60,000 bases of DNA from Zygnema cylindricum (Eukaryota > Streptophyta > Zygnematophyceae > Zygnematales > Zygnemataceae), in assembly GCA_037447655.1 (NCBI GenBank), contig JBBHKE010002976.1, positions 287,898 to 347,897 of the forward strand. Direction: 5' to 3'. The notes below the pieces were generated by a model that was given only the letters and a program-made list of their open reading frames with translations, was not told the DNA's origin and searched no databases. Made by a program: the position numbers and the translations under genes. Every line of letters starts with the position of its first letter. Positions within the stretch are counted from its first letter, which is position 1. Below are positions 29,227 through 41,300 of the stretch, piece after piece.

Positions 29227-30532
29227 CACCGCGAATCGTTATTAGACTTATGTACTCTATATTAGCGCCCCAAAATTTTGACATTGATACCCGAAATGCG
29301 GTGACTGATTCTATTTTATCCGTGACGTTAATTACGGTTTTTGTGAATTAGCGTCCATGGTGTCACCGGACATATTTGTTGAATAGTGTGGTGTACGGAG
29401 GGTGGGTACATTGTACTTCGTTACCGAAAATTGTACGGAAATTGTTGTTTACTTATGACGGTTACATACAAAACCGCGCTTAGAATGAACTCGTACCTAT
29501 TTTAGTGTATAAGTATGAACGGCGGAATGATTATTCATCCACAAACCTAAATTATAATTGTGGATTCATTACAATGGAAGGACGAGACGTGGTATGGATT
29601 GTCAGATTTTGTATTTCTACCTATTTTAACGTGTATGTCATGACGGCAGATCCCGTACACCTAAATCAACATTAAGGAGAAATTTCAATTAAACATTTTT
29701 TTGACGATGGTATTGATACACAAATTAGCATCAATGACACTAATTTGTTATTGAAACTAATAATTTCCATAGTCTAAGGGTGAAGCTCCATCAAGCGAAA
29801 AGTGGCGTTTTTTACAGAAATCCGCGACTCTCCGTACCAAATCGTACCGCCTATTTTGTTTTTATACGAAAAACAACTTTACAGAGAATATTGTCGATAC
29901 TCTCCGAAGGTCTTGGAGGTAATATTGGCCGTCGGATGTTCATCTGCGAGGAGTTCACTTCAATTTTCTCTGTTACACTCAACCCACCTCGAGGAGGTGC
30001 GTTGGCGTATACAGAAAAAAAAAATTGTGACACGGTGGACAATTAAGCTACGTGTCATGATGGAAAACCAATGAAAAATCTTAAGATTTACACATGACAC
30101 GCGATTTCCAAAATACAACCGAAAATAAAAACGAAATTTCGTAACATTCACTCGTCACGCTATTTTCAGTAACTTTTGTTCGTCACACTATTTCTCTCAA
30201 AGGAGTTTCGTTATGTTCAAAAACTGAAACCCTAAAAAATGAGGTGGCGTACAGACTAGCGTCTGCAAAATGTATAAAAGTTTTGTCGTATGATTACTTC
30301 GTACGTAGGTACATGGTACGTAAGTCAAGATTTGAAGTTAAGTTTGTCGGTGCTAAAAATTTGAAAGATATTCAATATCGCATCGTTGCTTGCGTGGCGC
30401 TAGTCAATTTAGAACATGTGGCTTACAAACACTACGTGATGGAACTTCGACTCAATCGACATGGTCTGTAGAGTTTGCCGTACAATTACAAAAACGGATG
30501 ATTGAATTTCACCCTAATAACGATTCACGGTG
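29227..30532. mobile_element. TA-flanked TIR element, nested in copy B
   Basis: Ends CACCGCGAATCGTTATTAG and CTAATAACGATTCACGGTG with TA on both sides (29225-29226, 30533-30534). Same family as the element at 22321. The left part also resembles the element at 57642. It is itself interrupted by the element at 29778-30232. Confidence 0.8.
29778..30232. mobile_element. Possible Harbinger-like MITE nested inside the TA-flanked element
   Basis: Starts GGGTGAAGCTCCATCAAGCG, close to the inverted end of the element at 30596-31237, and is flanked by TAA at 29775-29777 and 30233-30235. The right end (TGAAACCC) matches the left end only weakly. Confidence 0.5.
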
Positions 30533-30595
30533 TAAATGGTTTGAACAACTATGGTATCGAATGAAAGTTGTTTTTTTTATATATTTTTGGTCTTA

Positions 30596-31237
30596 GGGTA
30601 TGGTTACACCAAGAGGTCTCTATAATAGTACGGACAACAAAATTTATGTATTGCAGAGGCCTCGGTTACATCACGTATCGTCTGTAAATAAGTTTTTACA
30701 AACGCGTTCTGAATTGAGTGGTTCCACGTTAGTTGACGATCAAATCTTTAAAATCGTCAAAGTTTTGGAAACCGACCATTTTCATATGGAAATCCGTACT
30801 TGTGTACGTGCACCGCAAATTACCGCGTCAATGTACCTCGGTCTCCTTCCTCTGCTGACTTTCAGGAAAAAACGCCGGCAAGATTTTCGGTGCTGTCCGA
30901 AGGCCGTCACTTTGGGGACGTGTGAAAATTTTCATTTTTCGTCGACGCACCTGTCTATGTTCCAGGCGTAGCGAATTGACTGGTTCTGTATAGGTGAACC
31001 CACCTCCGCGGATGGTGCGAAGCTCCTCGGATGGTGCGAAGCAGGAGCGATTGCTTTGCAGATTAAGACCAAAATGTAATTGGACGATCGATGTCTTCTC
31101 CTGGATGCTTGGAGAATCGTAATCTTATTTTATGTAATGTTGTTTTCAAGAAACTCACGAAAACATAGTACGACATTGTACGTAAAAGTAAAAAATTATG
31201 TATTAAACCTCACTTTTCGTCTGATGGAACCATACCC
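30596..31237. mobile_element. Harbinger-like MITE with TTA duplication
   Basis: A 642-bp element with ends GGGTATGGTT and AACCATACCC and TTA on both sides (30593-30595, 31238-31240). Copy A shows the uninterrupted site (tttggtcttagttttatggc near 23970), so the insertion is confirmed within this window. It has no coding sequence. Confidence 0.9.
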
Positions 31238-32076
31238 TTAGTTTTATGGCATATCGAATGATAAAAGGTAAGAAAAAGAAATCGGGAAGCCATAGCGGAA
31301 AGTTTACGTACTGATGACGTCACAAGTGGCATGACTTCGCTATGTCACAAAACCTCGAACATCTACAATGCCACAAAAAACTCGACGTCTACAACTGTCG
31401 CCTTTTTTGTAGACGTCACCAATTTTATGAAGTTTCGTAGTCGTCTACGATTCGTTTCGTACTCTGTAGCACATTTTGTAGGCGTCTACAAGTGTCACAA
31501 ATTTGAAGATATGATGGCGCAATTAACGATTGACATGGGAACACTTTAAAAAGTACACCGTAAAATCTGCGCTAAAATCCAAATTAACTCTCTAAAGTTT
31601 CGGTTACATGGGCACGCACCCTAAAGGATGTATTAAACTGAACGGATCCTCCAATGGAACAGATCATTTAAAGCCACCGCGTGTCGACACCCTATGCCTC
31701 AGAAACTGCAATGCTTTATTTTCTACCGAACGTTTTTACCTTCTAATTTTTAAATGAACAACACGTATTGTTACAAAATAATCTCAACCAGTAAAAGTCT
31801 ATGACGCCTTCCAAAAACGACGCCAATAACATGGCCCCATGGAAATTTTATGCATAGAAATGCTTTTTCCGTTTCAAGAAACGAACAATTAAAAAAGAAA
31901 AGAAAAAAGGAAAGACAAAGATACAGAAAAAAAAGGACCCCGAACACCATGTTTTTTATAAATTTTGACTTTTGACCGATTGAAAACCTGGGGTTCACCC
32001 GTTGAACTCTCTAACCCTCTTCCCCTGACCTCTCTCTCCCTTTTGCCTTCTCACTTGTCTCTTTTCACAATATAGT

Positions 32077-32078
<2 letters not shown>

Positions 32079-32140
<62 letters not shown>

Positions 32141-32189
32141 TTCTCCCTCTCCCGCTCCCGTTCCTTTGCTCTCTTGACGTGACGCTTGT

Positions 32190-32231
<42 letters not shown>

Positions 32232-32282
32232 GCTCGCTCTCTCTCTCTCTTTCTCTCTCTCCCTCTCACACACACACACACA
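32079..32282. repeat. CT and CA microsatellites in the acyltransferase 5' region
   Basis: Two CT runs (32079-32138 and 32190-32262) and a CA run at 32268-32282, ending about 90 bp before the acyltransferase start codon. They probably lie in its 5' UTR or core promoter. Confidence 0.9.
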
Positions 32283-32370
32283 CGCTCGTGATGGTTCTCT
32301 TTCTCTCATTTGCATAAATTTACAGAGCTGGACATCCGCTTTTCTCTCCCTCTCGCTCTCACTCTCCGCC

Positions 32371-35300
32371 ATGTCTTTCATGGACATGTCCAGCTTGGCT
32401 GACTCTCTCGGTGTCTCTACGCCAGTTCTGTCATTTCTTGTGGCGTTTCTGTGCTCCATGCCTATTAGTTATGGCCTCCGTTTCATAGAGACGCCGTTCT
32501 TGCGCCACCTGTACAGTTTTATTTCTGGAGCGGCGCTTTGCTGGGCGGCTTACGGGGGGCTGCCAGGTGGAAGATTGGGAGGCATGGGATTGCTACAAGA
32601 AATACTGCTAGTTTATTTATTAATTTCATGTTTTTTTTGGCATGATGTGTGTCAAAAATCTGTTGTTAGTTGTCAAGGAATGAAGTAAAAATTAAAATGT
32701 AAATTTATAAAATGGTTCATGTAAAGTTTTGAATTTTATTTTGAATGACAAATGTGGAATGCTGAAGGGCGAGCGAAAAAAATCGATTATAAAATGTGAA
32801 ACTGATGTATGTCAAGCGCTGGATATTCTTTTTTTAAATGTCAAATTTGAAGGGTGGATTTGGAATTTGATGAATGGAGTTTTTAATAGTAAGGTTTCAA
32901 TTGATGTATAAAATCTTAATATCAAATAGAAAACATGAACATATGGCTTGAAATGTCGAATGTTGAGACAATAACAAAAAAAGAAAATTATAAATGTCAA
33001 TCGGTAATCGGTTACAATGCAAATGCACATTCAAGTGCAATTTCACCAAATTCAGATTGAAATGCAGTCCAGATTCAGTTTCAAATTTAAAGTCAATTGA
33101 AATTCTAATTCTGATTCATATTCAAAACCAGATTGAAATCCAAATCCAAATCCAAACCAAATCCAAATTCAAATCCAAATTCTAAAGTCAAACTCAACTG
33201 CAACTCAAAACAAAAAAAAAAAATCAAACTTAAACTCAAACTTAAATTGAAATTCAAATCACAAATTCAACACATGTTTTGAATTTGCATTTTGTATGCT
33301 TATTTTTTTTGCGCATAGCAATGTATATCTGAATTAGCATCATTTGATGCTTTAGGAATCAAGAAATATTAAAATAATACGGGATGCATCGTAGACATTT
33401 CTCAAAATTTGACAAGTACATTACACACTGCGCATTTTCATTTGTTTGCATTTGTTCTGTAATTTTTTTCTACAAATTTGAATGTACACAGTAACTTTTG
33501 TGCATTTGCATGTTGAGCAGCCAGCCTCAGGCTCTTTTTCCCGATTCTTTTTACCTACGGGGCCATGGTGTTGAGCAGACGTTATTGCGGCTATATTGTT
33601 TTTTTTGGATCCTTTGCCTTCCTCATATCCTGGTGAGGGTTTCACATTCATATGATGCACTGGGTACGGATGTTGGACAATTGTACAAGCATGTGATATT
33701 GAACATTTGACATTTAACATTGGATGTTGGATGTTGAGCATGCTTTGGACATTGGAGACTGGATGTTAGAGGTTCATGTAGTGTTAGACGATTGGAAATG
33801 TTTAATTGGATGGACATCATGGCCGTTAGAGACATTGGACGTTGGACATTGGTCACTGGACATTGGCCATAGGACATTGACATTGGACATTGGACCTTGG
33901 ACATCGGACAATGGACTTTGGGCATCGGAATTTGGACATTGGACTTAATTTTTTTTTTGGCATGAGATTTAATCGAATGGTATTAATATATGATGTTAAA
34001 ACATCAAAATGGACCTAAAAATGACCCCTCAACATATTATTCAAACCTATTTGTTTATGTTTGTTTGGATCACAAAATTTATACACTTACAGTATATATA
34101 TACATGTATAAATTATCCAATATAAGATATATATTTTATGTAATATCATATATATATATTTTTATATATACATATTATGTTATGTTATATTATATTATAT
34201 GTATATCTTTATGTAAGCCAAGCCTAAAGAAACTAAGAAAAAATGTTTATGAGACTGTTTTCCATTTTTATAAAAAAAAAAAAGGTGCATAAAATGTTTG
34301 CTCTCTCGTTAATCAACATTTTACGTTCGCAGGCATCCAAAATTATATGTTACAATGGTACTAAAAAATGTTTTTATCGCACTTCTCTCCGTTCGAGGGT
34401 TTGTTAGAATTTTAAAAACCTTCAAGTTAGCACCAAAAAACTTTCTAAGAATTCTGGGAAGTCCAGTTTCGAGTGGTTTTGTGCTAATTTCAAAAAGGTT
34501 TAGTGCAACTTTCTAAGGTTCGGGAAGTCCAGTTGCGAGTGTTTTCTTGCTAGTTTCAAAAAGGTTTAGTGCCTGTATCGTATCACAATATATCGAGGTT
34601 TCTTCTCTACATTTTTCATCACTGATATTCTTTAGACCTTCCCAAATCAAACCGAATTAACTCAAACAGAACTGACTGAACCGGGCAGAACTCTACCTTC
34701 TCAAGTTGTGCCAATAATTATGATAGTGACAGTAGTACCAATATGAGCAGTTATTTTTTGGTGAACAAGAAAATTTTGTAACACTGATGAAAGGGAACAT
34801 CTGTTCCTCTTTCTGTTTTTTTTTTTTTTTTCAAAGGACAATATGATTTATTTGCAGTCAGTGTCAGTTTCTTAATTTTCTTTCCACGTGACTTCTTTTC
34901 CTTTCCCTCACCTCCCCTCTCCCTCACCCTTTCTAATATTCTCCTTTTTCTCTCTCTCGTTTGTCTCCATAATCCCTTCCACATTTCAACTTGTTGTCTC
35001 CATGGATCCATTTTTACGTCCTTGTTCTTTAACTTTTATCTCTCGCCATGCTCTCTTTCTCTCCTTTTTGTTCCATTCAATACATCCCCTCACCCACTCT
35101 TTCTCACCTACATCTCATCTCTTCCCTCCCCACTTCTTCCATCCCTCCCTTCCCTCCGTCCAACTGTTCCTTACTCTCCTGCCCCGCTCCCCCTCTTTAA
35201 CCTCTACTCCCCCCTCCCTGCCACCTCCCCCTCCCTCCTATGGTTCTTTCTCCTATCTCTCTTACCCCACTCTCTCTCTATCTCTCTCCCTCCAGCCACG

Positions 35301-38300
35301 TGGCTCACCTAAGTGGCTCCAAGTGGCGCGAGGGTGGCATGGACTACACCGGCACTCTCATGGTCCTCACTCTCAAAGTCACGGCCTGCGCCATCAACTT
35401 CCAGGATGGTCGGCTGCCGGATGAGAAGGTGCACACATGGCACATTTGGCATGTGATATTTGGTATTTTGCATTTACATGCATGTTGGCCATTGACCATT
35501 GAACATTGAGCATTGAACAATGAACATTCGGCAATGAACATTGACCATGTGAGCAATGGACATTGGAAATAGGACATTGGACATTTAATATTTGGCAACA
35601 TTGGACAATGAATGTTGAAATTTGAATGTTTGAGCGTTGAACCAAAAAAAAAACATGGAACATGGAACATTGGGCGATGAACATTGGGCGATGAACATTG
35701 GGCGATGAACATTGGGCGATGAACATTGGGCAATGATTTGAAGGTTGGACATTGAACGTTGAACATTTACAGTTGGGCATTGCACATTGGACATTGAACG
35801 TTGAACATTTACGGTTGGGCATTGCACATTGGACATTGAACATTTAGTATTAAATATTGAACATTGCCACATTGACATTGAATATTGATGCAATTTCATA
35901 ATTCTTTCGCAGGCATCTCATCGAATGTATGTGAATCGATTAAAGGATCGACCATCATTCTTAGAATTTTTGGGCCACAATTATTTCTGTGGATCAATTC
36001 TTGTTGGTCCTTTGTACGAATTTAAGGACTACCTTGCCTTTATTGAACGAAAAGATGTAAGTTAAAATAAATGATGGGCTATTGTCATCTAGGAATGGGA
36101 CTTGCAGTCATCTTCCTGACTCCGTTCCTCATGTTTCATCATTTCGTTTCCTTCTTTCTTTTCCTCCGCTCCCTCCTATCCTCCTCCATCCCATCCCTCC
36201 TCCCTCCCTCTCCCTCCTCCCTCTCTCCTCCCTCTCCTCCCTCTCCCTCTCTCCTCCTCCTCCTCTCCTCCCTCCCTCCTCCTCCTCCCTCCCTCCCTCC
36301 CCTCCCCCTCCCCTTCTTTCCCTCTCTATTTGGGACCCAAAACTAAATCAGGAGCCAAATTTTTTTCTTCCGGCTCTTAAAAGTTTTTCCCAGGCAGTTG
36401 TAACTCTTGCCGTGTACCAATTCTTGAATTCTCAATTTCCTATTTCATTTTTGGTTGGACCTAAGTTTTTTGGACTTTCCTTTGCACGACGGTAAGTGAA
36501 AGCTATTTTCTAAGCAGCAGTTTTTTGAATTTCAGCATTAGTTTCTAGTCTTATCTTTTTGAATGACATTTAGTATTTTAATTACATTCGGTATTTCAGA
36601 TGAAGAAAGGTGAGATTTTTAAAATTTGGATATTGGATCCCTTTCTCTTGTTTTTGACATTTTTGCTTTTGTGTGGACATTGTATTTCCTACGATACTAA
36701 CGACTTTTTTTCTTTTGGAGACTGATTTTTTTTTTTTTTTCAGTTATGAAGACTTTGCATTTTCTGTTAAAAATTGCCACGCCATTTCAGTTGTTTCTAC
36801 AACTCTCATCTTTACTTACTATTGATCTTACTGTTTCAATACACAATTGTGTTTATTTAGAACAAAATCTCTGCATTTTCTGTTGTAACCGCCATAAAAA
36901 GTTGTTGTTGTCACTTCCACAGTAATTTAGGTGTGCCTTTTCGGTCATATCTTCCTATAGTTGGATATGTTGGTTCCATTTACTTCAGATTACTATAGAA
37001 TAAAAAAACAAAATGTTTATGTTACCTGAAACCTCTGTACTTTCCGTTAAAACTTTTATAAACAAACTTGTAACGCCGACAGTAATTCAGATGCGCCTAC
37101 ATCTATTTGGTTGCATTTGCCTATTAATAAAAATGTGTTGTTTCATCTTTAAAATTTATATAGAATGAAATCTATTAATTTCCTTGTTGAAGGAACTCTT
37201 AAGAGCTTGTAATGTCCACATTAATTCAGGTGCATCTACATTTACTTGGTCACATTTACCTACCGATGGATGTATTATTTTATTTGGAGCATAGGAGAAA
37301 CTTCCATGATTCTTTCCGGACTCGCTTTCACAGGATGGTCAAAAACAAATCCGGGGGAACTGGAATGGTGATTTCCTTTCTCTTCTTCTTCTTCTTCTTC
37401 TTCTCCTCCTCCTCCTCTTAAGTTTTGATCTTTCGATTACAAAGAATGGGAGAAATGCATCTCTCTCTCTCACACTCTCTATCTCTCCCCTTTTTTCTCT
37501 CTCTCTCTCCCGTCCTCCCTCCCACTCTCCCTCCATCCCCCCCTCTCTCACTCTCTCTTTCTCCCCCTCTTCCTCTCTCTTGGTCCATCCTTCTCCCTCC
37601 CTCTACCTCCCTCTCCCTCTCTCTCCCTCTCTCCTTTTTTTTTCCACTCTCTCTGCCTTTTCTCTCTCCTCCCCCTCTCACTCACCCTTTTCTCCCCCCC
37701 TCCCTCTCCTTCCCTCTTTCTCTCTCATTCTGTCTGTTTGAATTGAAACCCCACTGTATCCCTTTTTCCGGACCTTTCTAATGTGGTGTTTTTATTGATG
37801 TTTATTATTTTTTAGGGATCGCGGTCGAAATGTGGATATAAGGAATTTTGAATTGGTGTGGAGTGCCGCCCAGTTTCCCGGTTACTGGAATATGTCCGTT
37901 GGAAAATGGCTAAGGATTTGTATCCCATTTATGCCCCATTTATTTCCTTAAAGAAGAACCAATAATATTGGTGAAAATGAATAAATCAAAGTACATCGTA
38001 GGTTTATTTTTACATTCAGAGACAGAAGTCAAACGGAAGCTGGTCCTTTTCTATTACGAAAGTGTAATCATAAGAGCATGACTGATTCACTTTGCATCTG
38101 GAAAAAAAAAATAAAAAAAAATCGAAAACGGTGTAAACCACTTTATAGAACGTAAGTCCCTTCCAGCCTCTCCCCCCCTTCCCCTGTTATTTTTTACTAA
38201 AACCTTCGAATGTGTAATAGTTTTGATTAACAGGATTCTGGTCAGTAGGCATTGTCTTTATTTTTCATTTCCAAGTATGTTAGAGTCATTCATTTAAAGT

Positions 38301-41300
38301 TTTCAATGTCGTACAGCTATAGTGCAGCTATAGTGATGGTGGTAAACCTCTTTTTGTCCTCTTAGTTTTTTGTGTTTGATTTTTTAATTTTTAGTTTGTC
38401 TTTGGCTATCATCCTCTGACATTTTTTGAGGAGGGATGTTTGAGCTTCTAGCATGTGGTATCCTTGATTTGCTCCTCTCTCTCTCTCTTTCACTGTTTTC
38501 TCTTTTTCTCTCTCTATCTCTTTTACTGTTCTCTCTTTTTATCTCTCTCTCTCTTTCACTGTTCTCTCTTTTTCTCTCTCTCTCTCTCTCTCTTTCACTG
38601 TTCACTCTTTTTCTCTCTCTCTCTCTCTCTCTCTCNNNNNNNNNNNNNNNNNNNNNNNNNNNNNNNNNNNNNNNNNNNNNNNNNNNNNNNNNNNNNNNNN
38701 NNNNNNNNNNNNNNNNNNNNNNNNNNNNNNNNNNNNNNNNNNNNNNNNNNNNNNNNNNNNNNNNNNNNNNNNNNNNNNNNNNNNNNNNNNNNNNNNNNNN
38801 NNCATCCAGTTGTGATTTCTCTCTCTCTCTCTGTGTTTTTCTCCCTTGTTTTTTATGTTTTGATCCTCAGAGTCCCTCTCGTTTTCTCTCTTTAGTGTTG
38901 ACCTACAATTTTTCTTTCTCATTGTTTCGTTTTTCTGTACTCCTTTGATTTTTCAAAATCGGGATGTTATGAAGTTCAATTGTTTAAAAGTTTAGTTCAA
39001 AAGTTTTTACATTTGCTTAAAATGATATATCTTGCCGACACAGTAGAACTACGAATGTGTACTTTATTTTCAGAAAATGACATAGGACCTGTTTCAATAA
39101 AAATGAAAGTGAATTTGTGACTTGTACAATTTTTACCGTTCACATTTACAGTATTAGAGTACATTCTCGTTTGTGAACTTTCGAGCAAATGTTTGGAAAT
39201 TGTGCAATAATTTACAGTAACTTACAATTGTGACGTATTATTACTCACATTTTTTTCTGAAAAACTGCTTATCAACTGTGAGTAATACTCAAAAAATTTA
39301 GAAAAACCATCGTTTAGTTTTGTTTGCCTTTAGAGGTGGTTCATTGTTAGATAAACAGGATCAGGAGAGAAGTATGGAAAACTTCCATTTTTCTTTTCTT
39401 TTCTGACCATTTACACCTGATTGTAACCATTGTGGACTCCTTTTTAATTTTTGTTGAGTGTTTTTTTTATTTTTTTAATTGTAAAGTAAACTTGAGAATG
39501 TCTTTAAATTAAAAACATAAGTTAATGTGGACCGTACCACTTGAGATCATTATACATGAAATAGTGGGGACTGACTATAGTTCAACTACATTACAAAATG
39601 TTGGTAAAAAAAAAAATCATTAATTTTGCAGGTATTATGTCATTCTTGTTTGAAATGCGTTTATGCAAATTATACATGCAGTCCTGTTTCTTTTTTCGGT
39701 TTGTTTCTTTTCAAAGATTGCTCAATGTTTTATGTTTTTTGGTATTTATATGTATATCAATTACTTTTGTTTATTCTTTTGTTGGGAGGGGGAGTGGGTA
39801 TTAAATAGGGTCTTTATCCAGGCTATTTTCTATTCTTCATCAATTGTGCGACTGCTCAGGATGTCTCTAAGAGTGAGTTGTCTCTCTTTTATTTATTTTG
39901 ATTAAGTAATAGATGGTTGTTGTTCCATTGTCAAAACTGGAATGTTCAATGTAGTGTTCTATATTGGAGGCCATAGGCTGATAACTGATATATAGGTTTT
40001 TGGGGTCTACTGATAATCAACATATATATATATATCGGTTCCGTATCTTTTCCGTACATGTCGGCGATAGGCTTGGAAAAGTATTCAATTCTAGTGCCCA
40101 AAAGATCGACATTTTAGACACCCGCCACAAAAACAGAGTTGCACACAAGACCTGAAGGAAAATTCTCTCCAAGGTCAGTATGGTATATGCTTATATCCTG
40201 TCGGCAGTCTGTAACTATCCCCCAATAATCATTTGTCCAGCAAACCAAGTTGTAGTGACGTAAGACATTACTTTTCATTTTTTACTCTTCGTAAGGTTTA
40301 AGAACATTAGCCATCGTGGCAAATAGGAAACATGATCCAATCATATAGATGGAAAAAGTTTTTACTGGGTACTGTACCATATTTGTATATTCATTTTTGA
40401 AGTACAACAACTAAATGCCATAGTATTACGTTTTTAACCGTCTGGGTTCTTTACATAAACTGATGCTGATATAATACATTGTGATAATATCGTTCCGCGG
40501 TAAAATATTGGTCATAGTATAAACCGGTGAAATCTGTAGTATCAAGAGCTGGACTGACCGATAATTGGACCTCTGGGCTTTCGGACGTAATGGTTCTGTC
40601 CGATTACTGATGTTCAACACTAGATTGATGTTCAATTTTAAATGCCGAATATTTGATGTTTGGTGTCCAACGTTCGATTTTCAATAATTGATGTATGATG
40701 GTCAGATTTTTTGATGCGGATGTCAATTTATGATGTTTAATGTATAACATGTTTTTGGTCGTTACTTTCAATGTGACACAGAGATGTATAAAATGTACAT
40801 GGACAATCCCGATCTTCCTATTTGGAAAAAAAGAACTTTTTTGGTGGGACAATTTTTGTTTGCACACATGTGTCTCAATTATTCGCAAGTGGGATTTCTT
40901 GTAAGTGTTCTACTATTCTTGTGAATGATAACTGCTTTTTTTTTTCTACATTCTGATTGCTGAGCAGTCATATCATTTTTGAACAAAGAAAAAATGTTTG
41001 ATTAGTATAGAAAAAAATTAGCCCTTAATTTTATCATTGCTGTTTAATTGCTGCAGCTTTTATGAATTTGTTTTTTTGTTATTCGGGAGAAATAAAATAA
41101 AAGAAAAAAATACATCTCTTATTTGTACCAATATTGCAGGAAATGGCAGTCTATAAGTTTGTTTTTTTGTTATTTGGGAGAAATAAAATAGAAGAAAAAA
41201 ATACATCTTAAGTATCATCTCTTATTTGTACCAATATTGCAGGAAACGGCAGTCTATGTTTTTCTTTGTTGCAAAAGGAAATGAAGAACAATGAAGAATG

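Larger units (their letters stand above)
28254..31621. mobile_element. Harbinger-like TIR element, copy B, with nested insertions
   Basis: Same ends as the copy A element (starts GGGTGTGTGCCCATGTG, ends ACATGGGCACGCACCC), flanked by TAA on both sides (28251-28253 and 31622-31624). It is 3.4 kb instead of 0.94 kb because at least three other elements inserted into it. A further unmatched segment of about 430 bp (about 28797-29226) is unassigned. Confidence 0.75.
25014..31992. repeat. Segmental duplication, copy B
   Basis: Matches copy A (19619-24715) from the HDA9 intron 13 sequence through to gacttttgacc near 31975. It is about 2 kb longer because of transposon insertions between 28790 and 31240, and it lacks the 540-bp TA-flanked element of copy A. 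It ends about 380 bp upstream of the acyltransferase start codon. Confidence 0.9.

Noticed and set aside
34985-35080. Reading LRPCSLTFI as the missing acyltransferase exon 2
   Set aside because: The resemblance to the YRPxCGxxTF region is short and gapped, and there is no AG acceptor or GT donor. Likely chance in CT-rich DNA.
35660-35740. CRISPR-like regular repeat
   Set aside because: Units are 14 bp with no unique spacers, in a plant intron. It is a minisatellite.
38436-38948. Open frames that run through the 167-N gap
   Set aside because: Their length comes from translated N and CT repeats.
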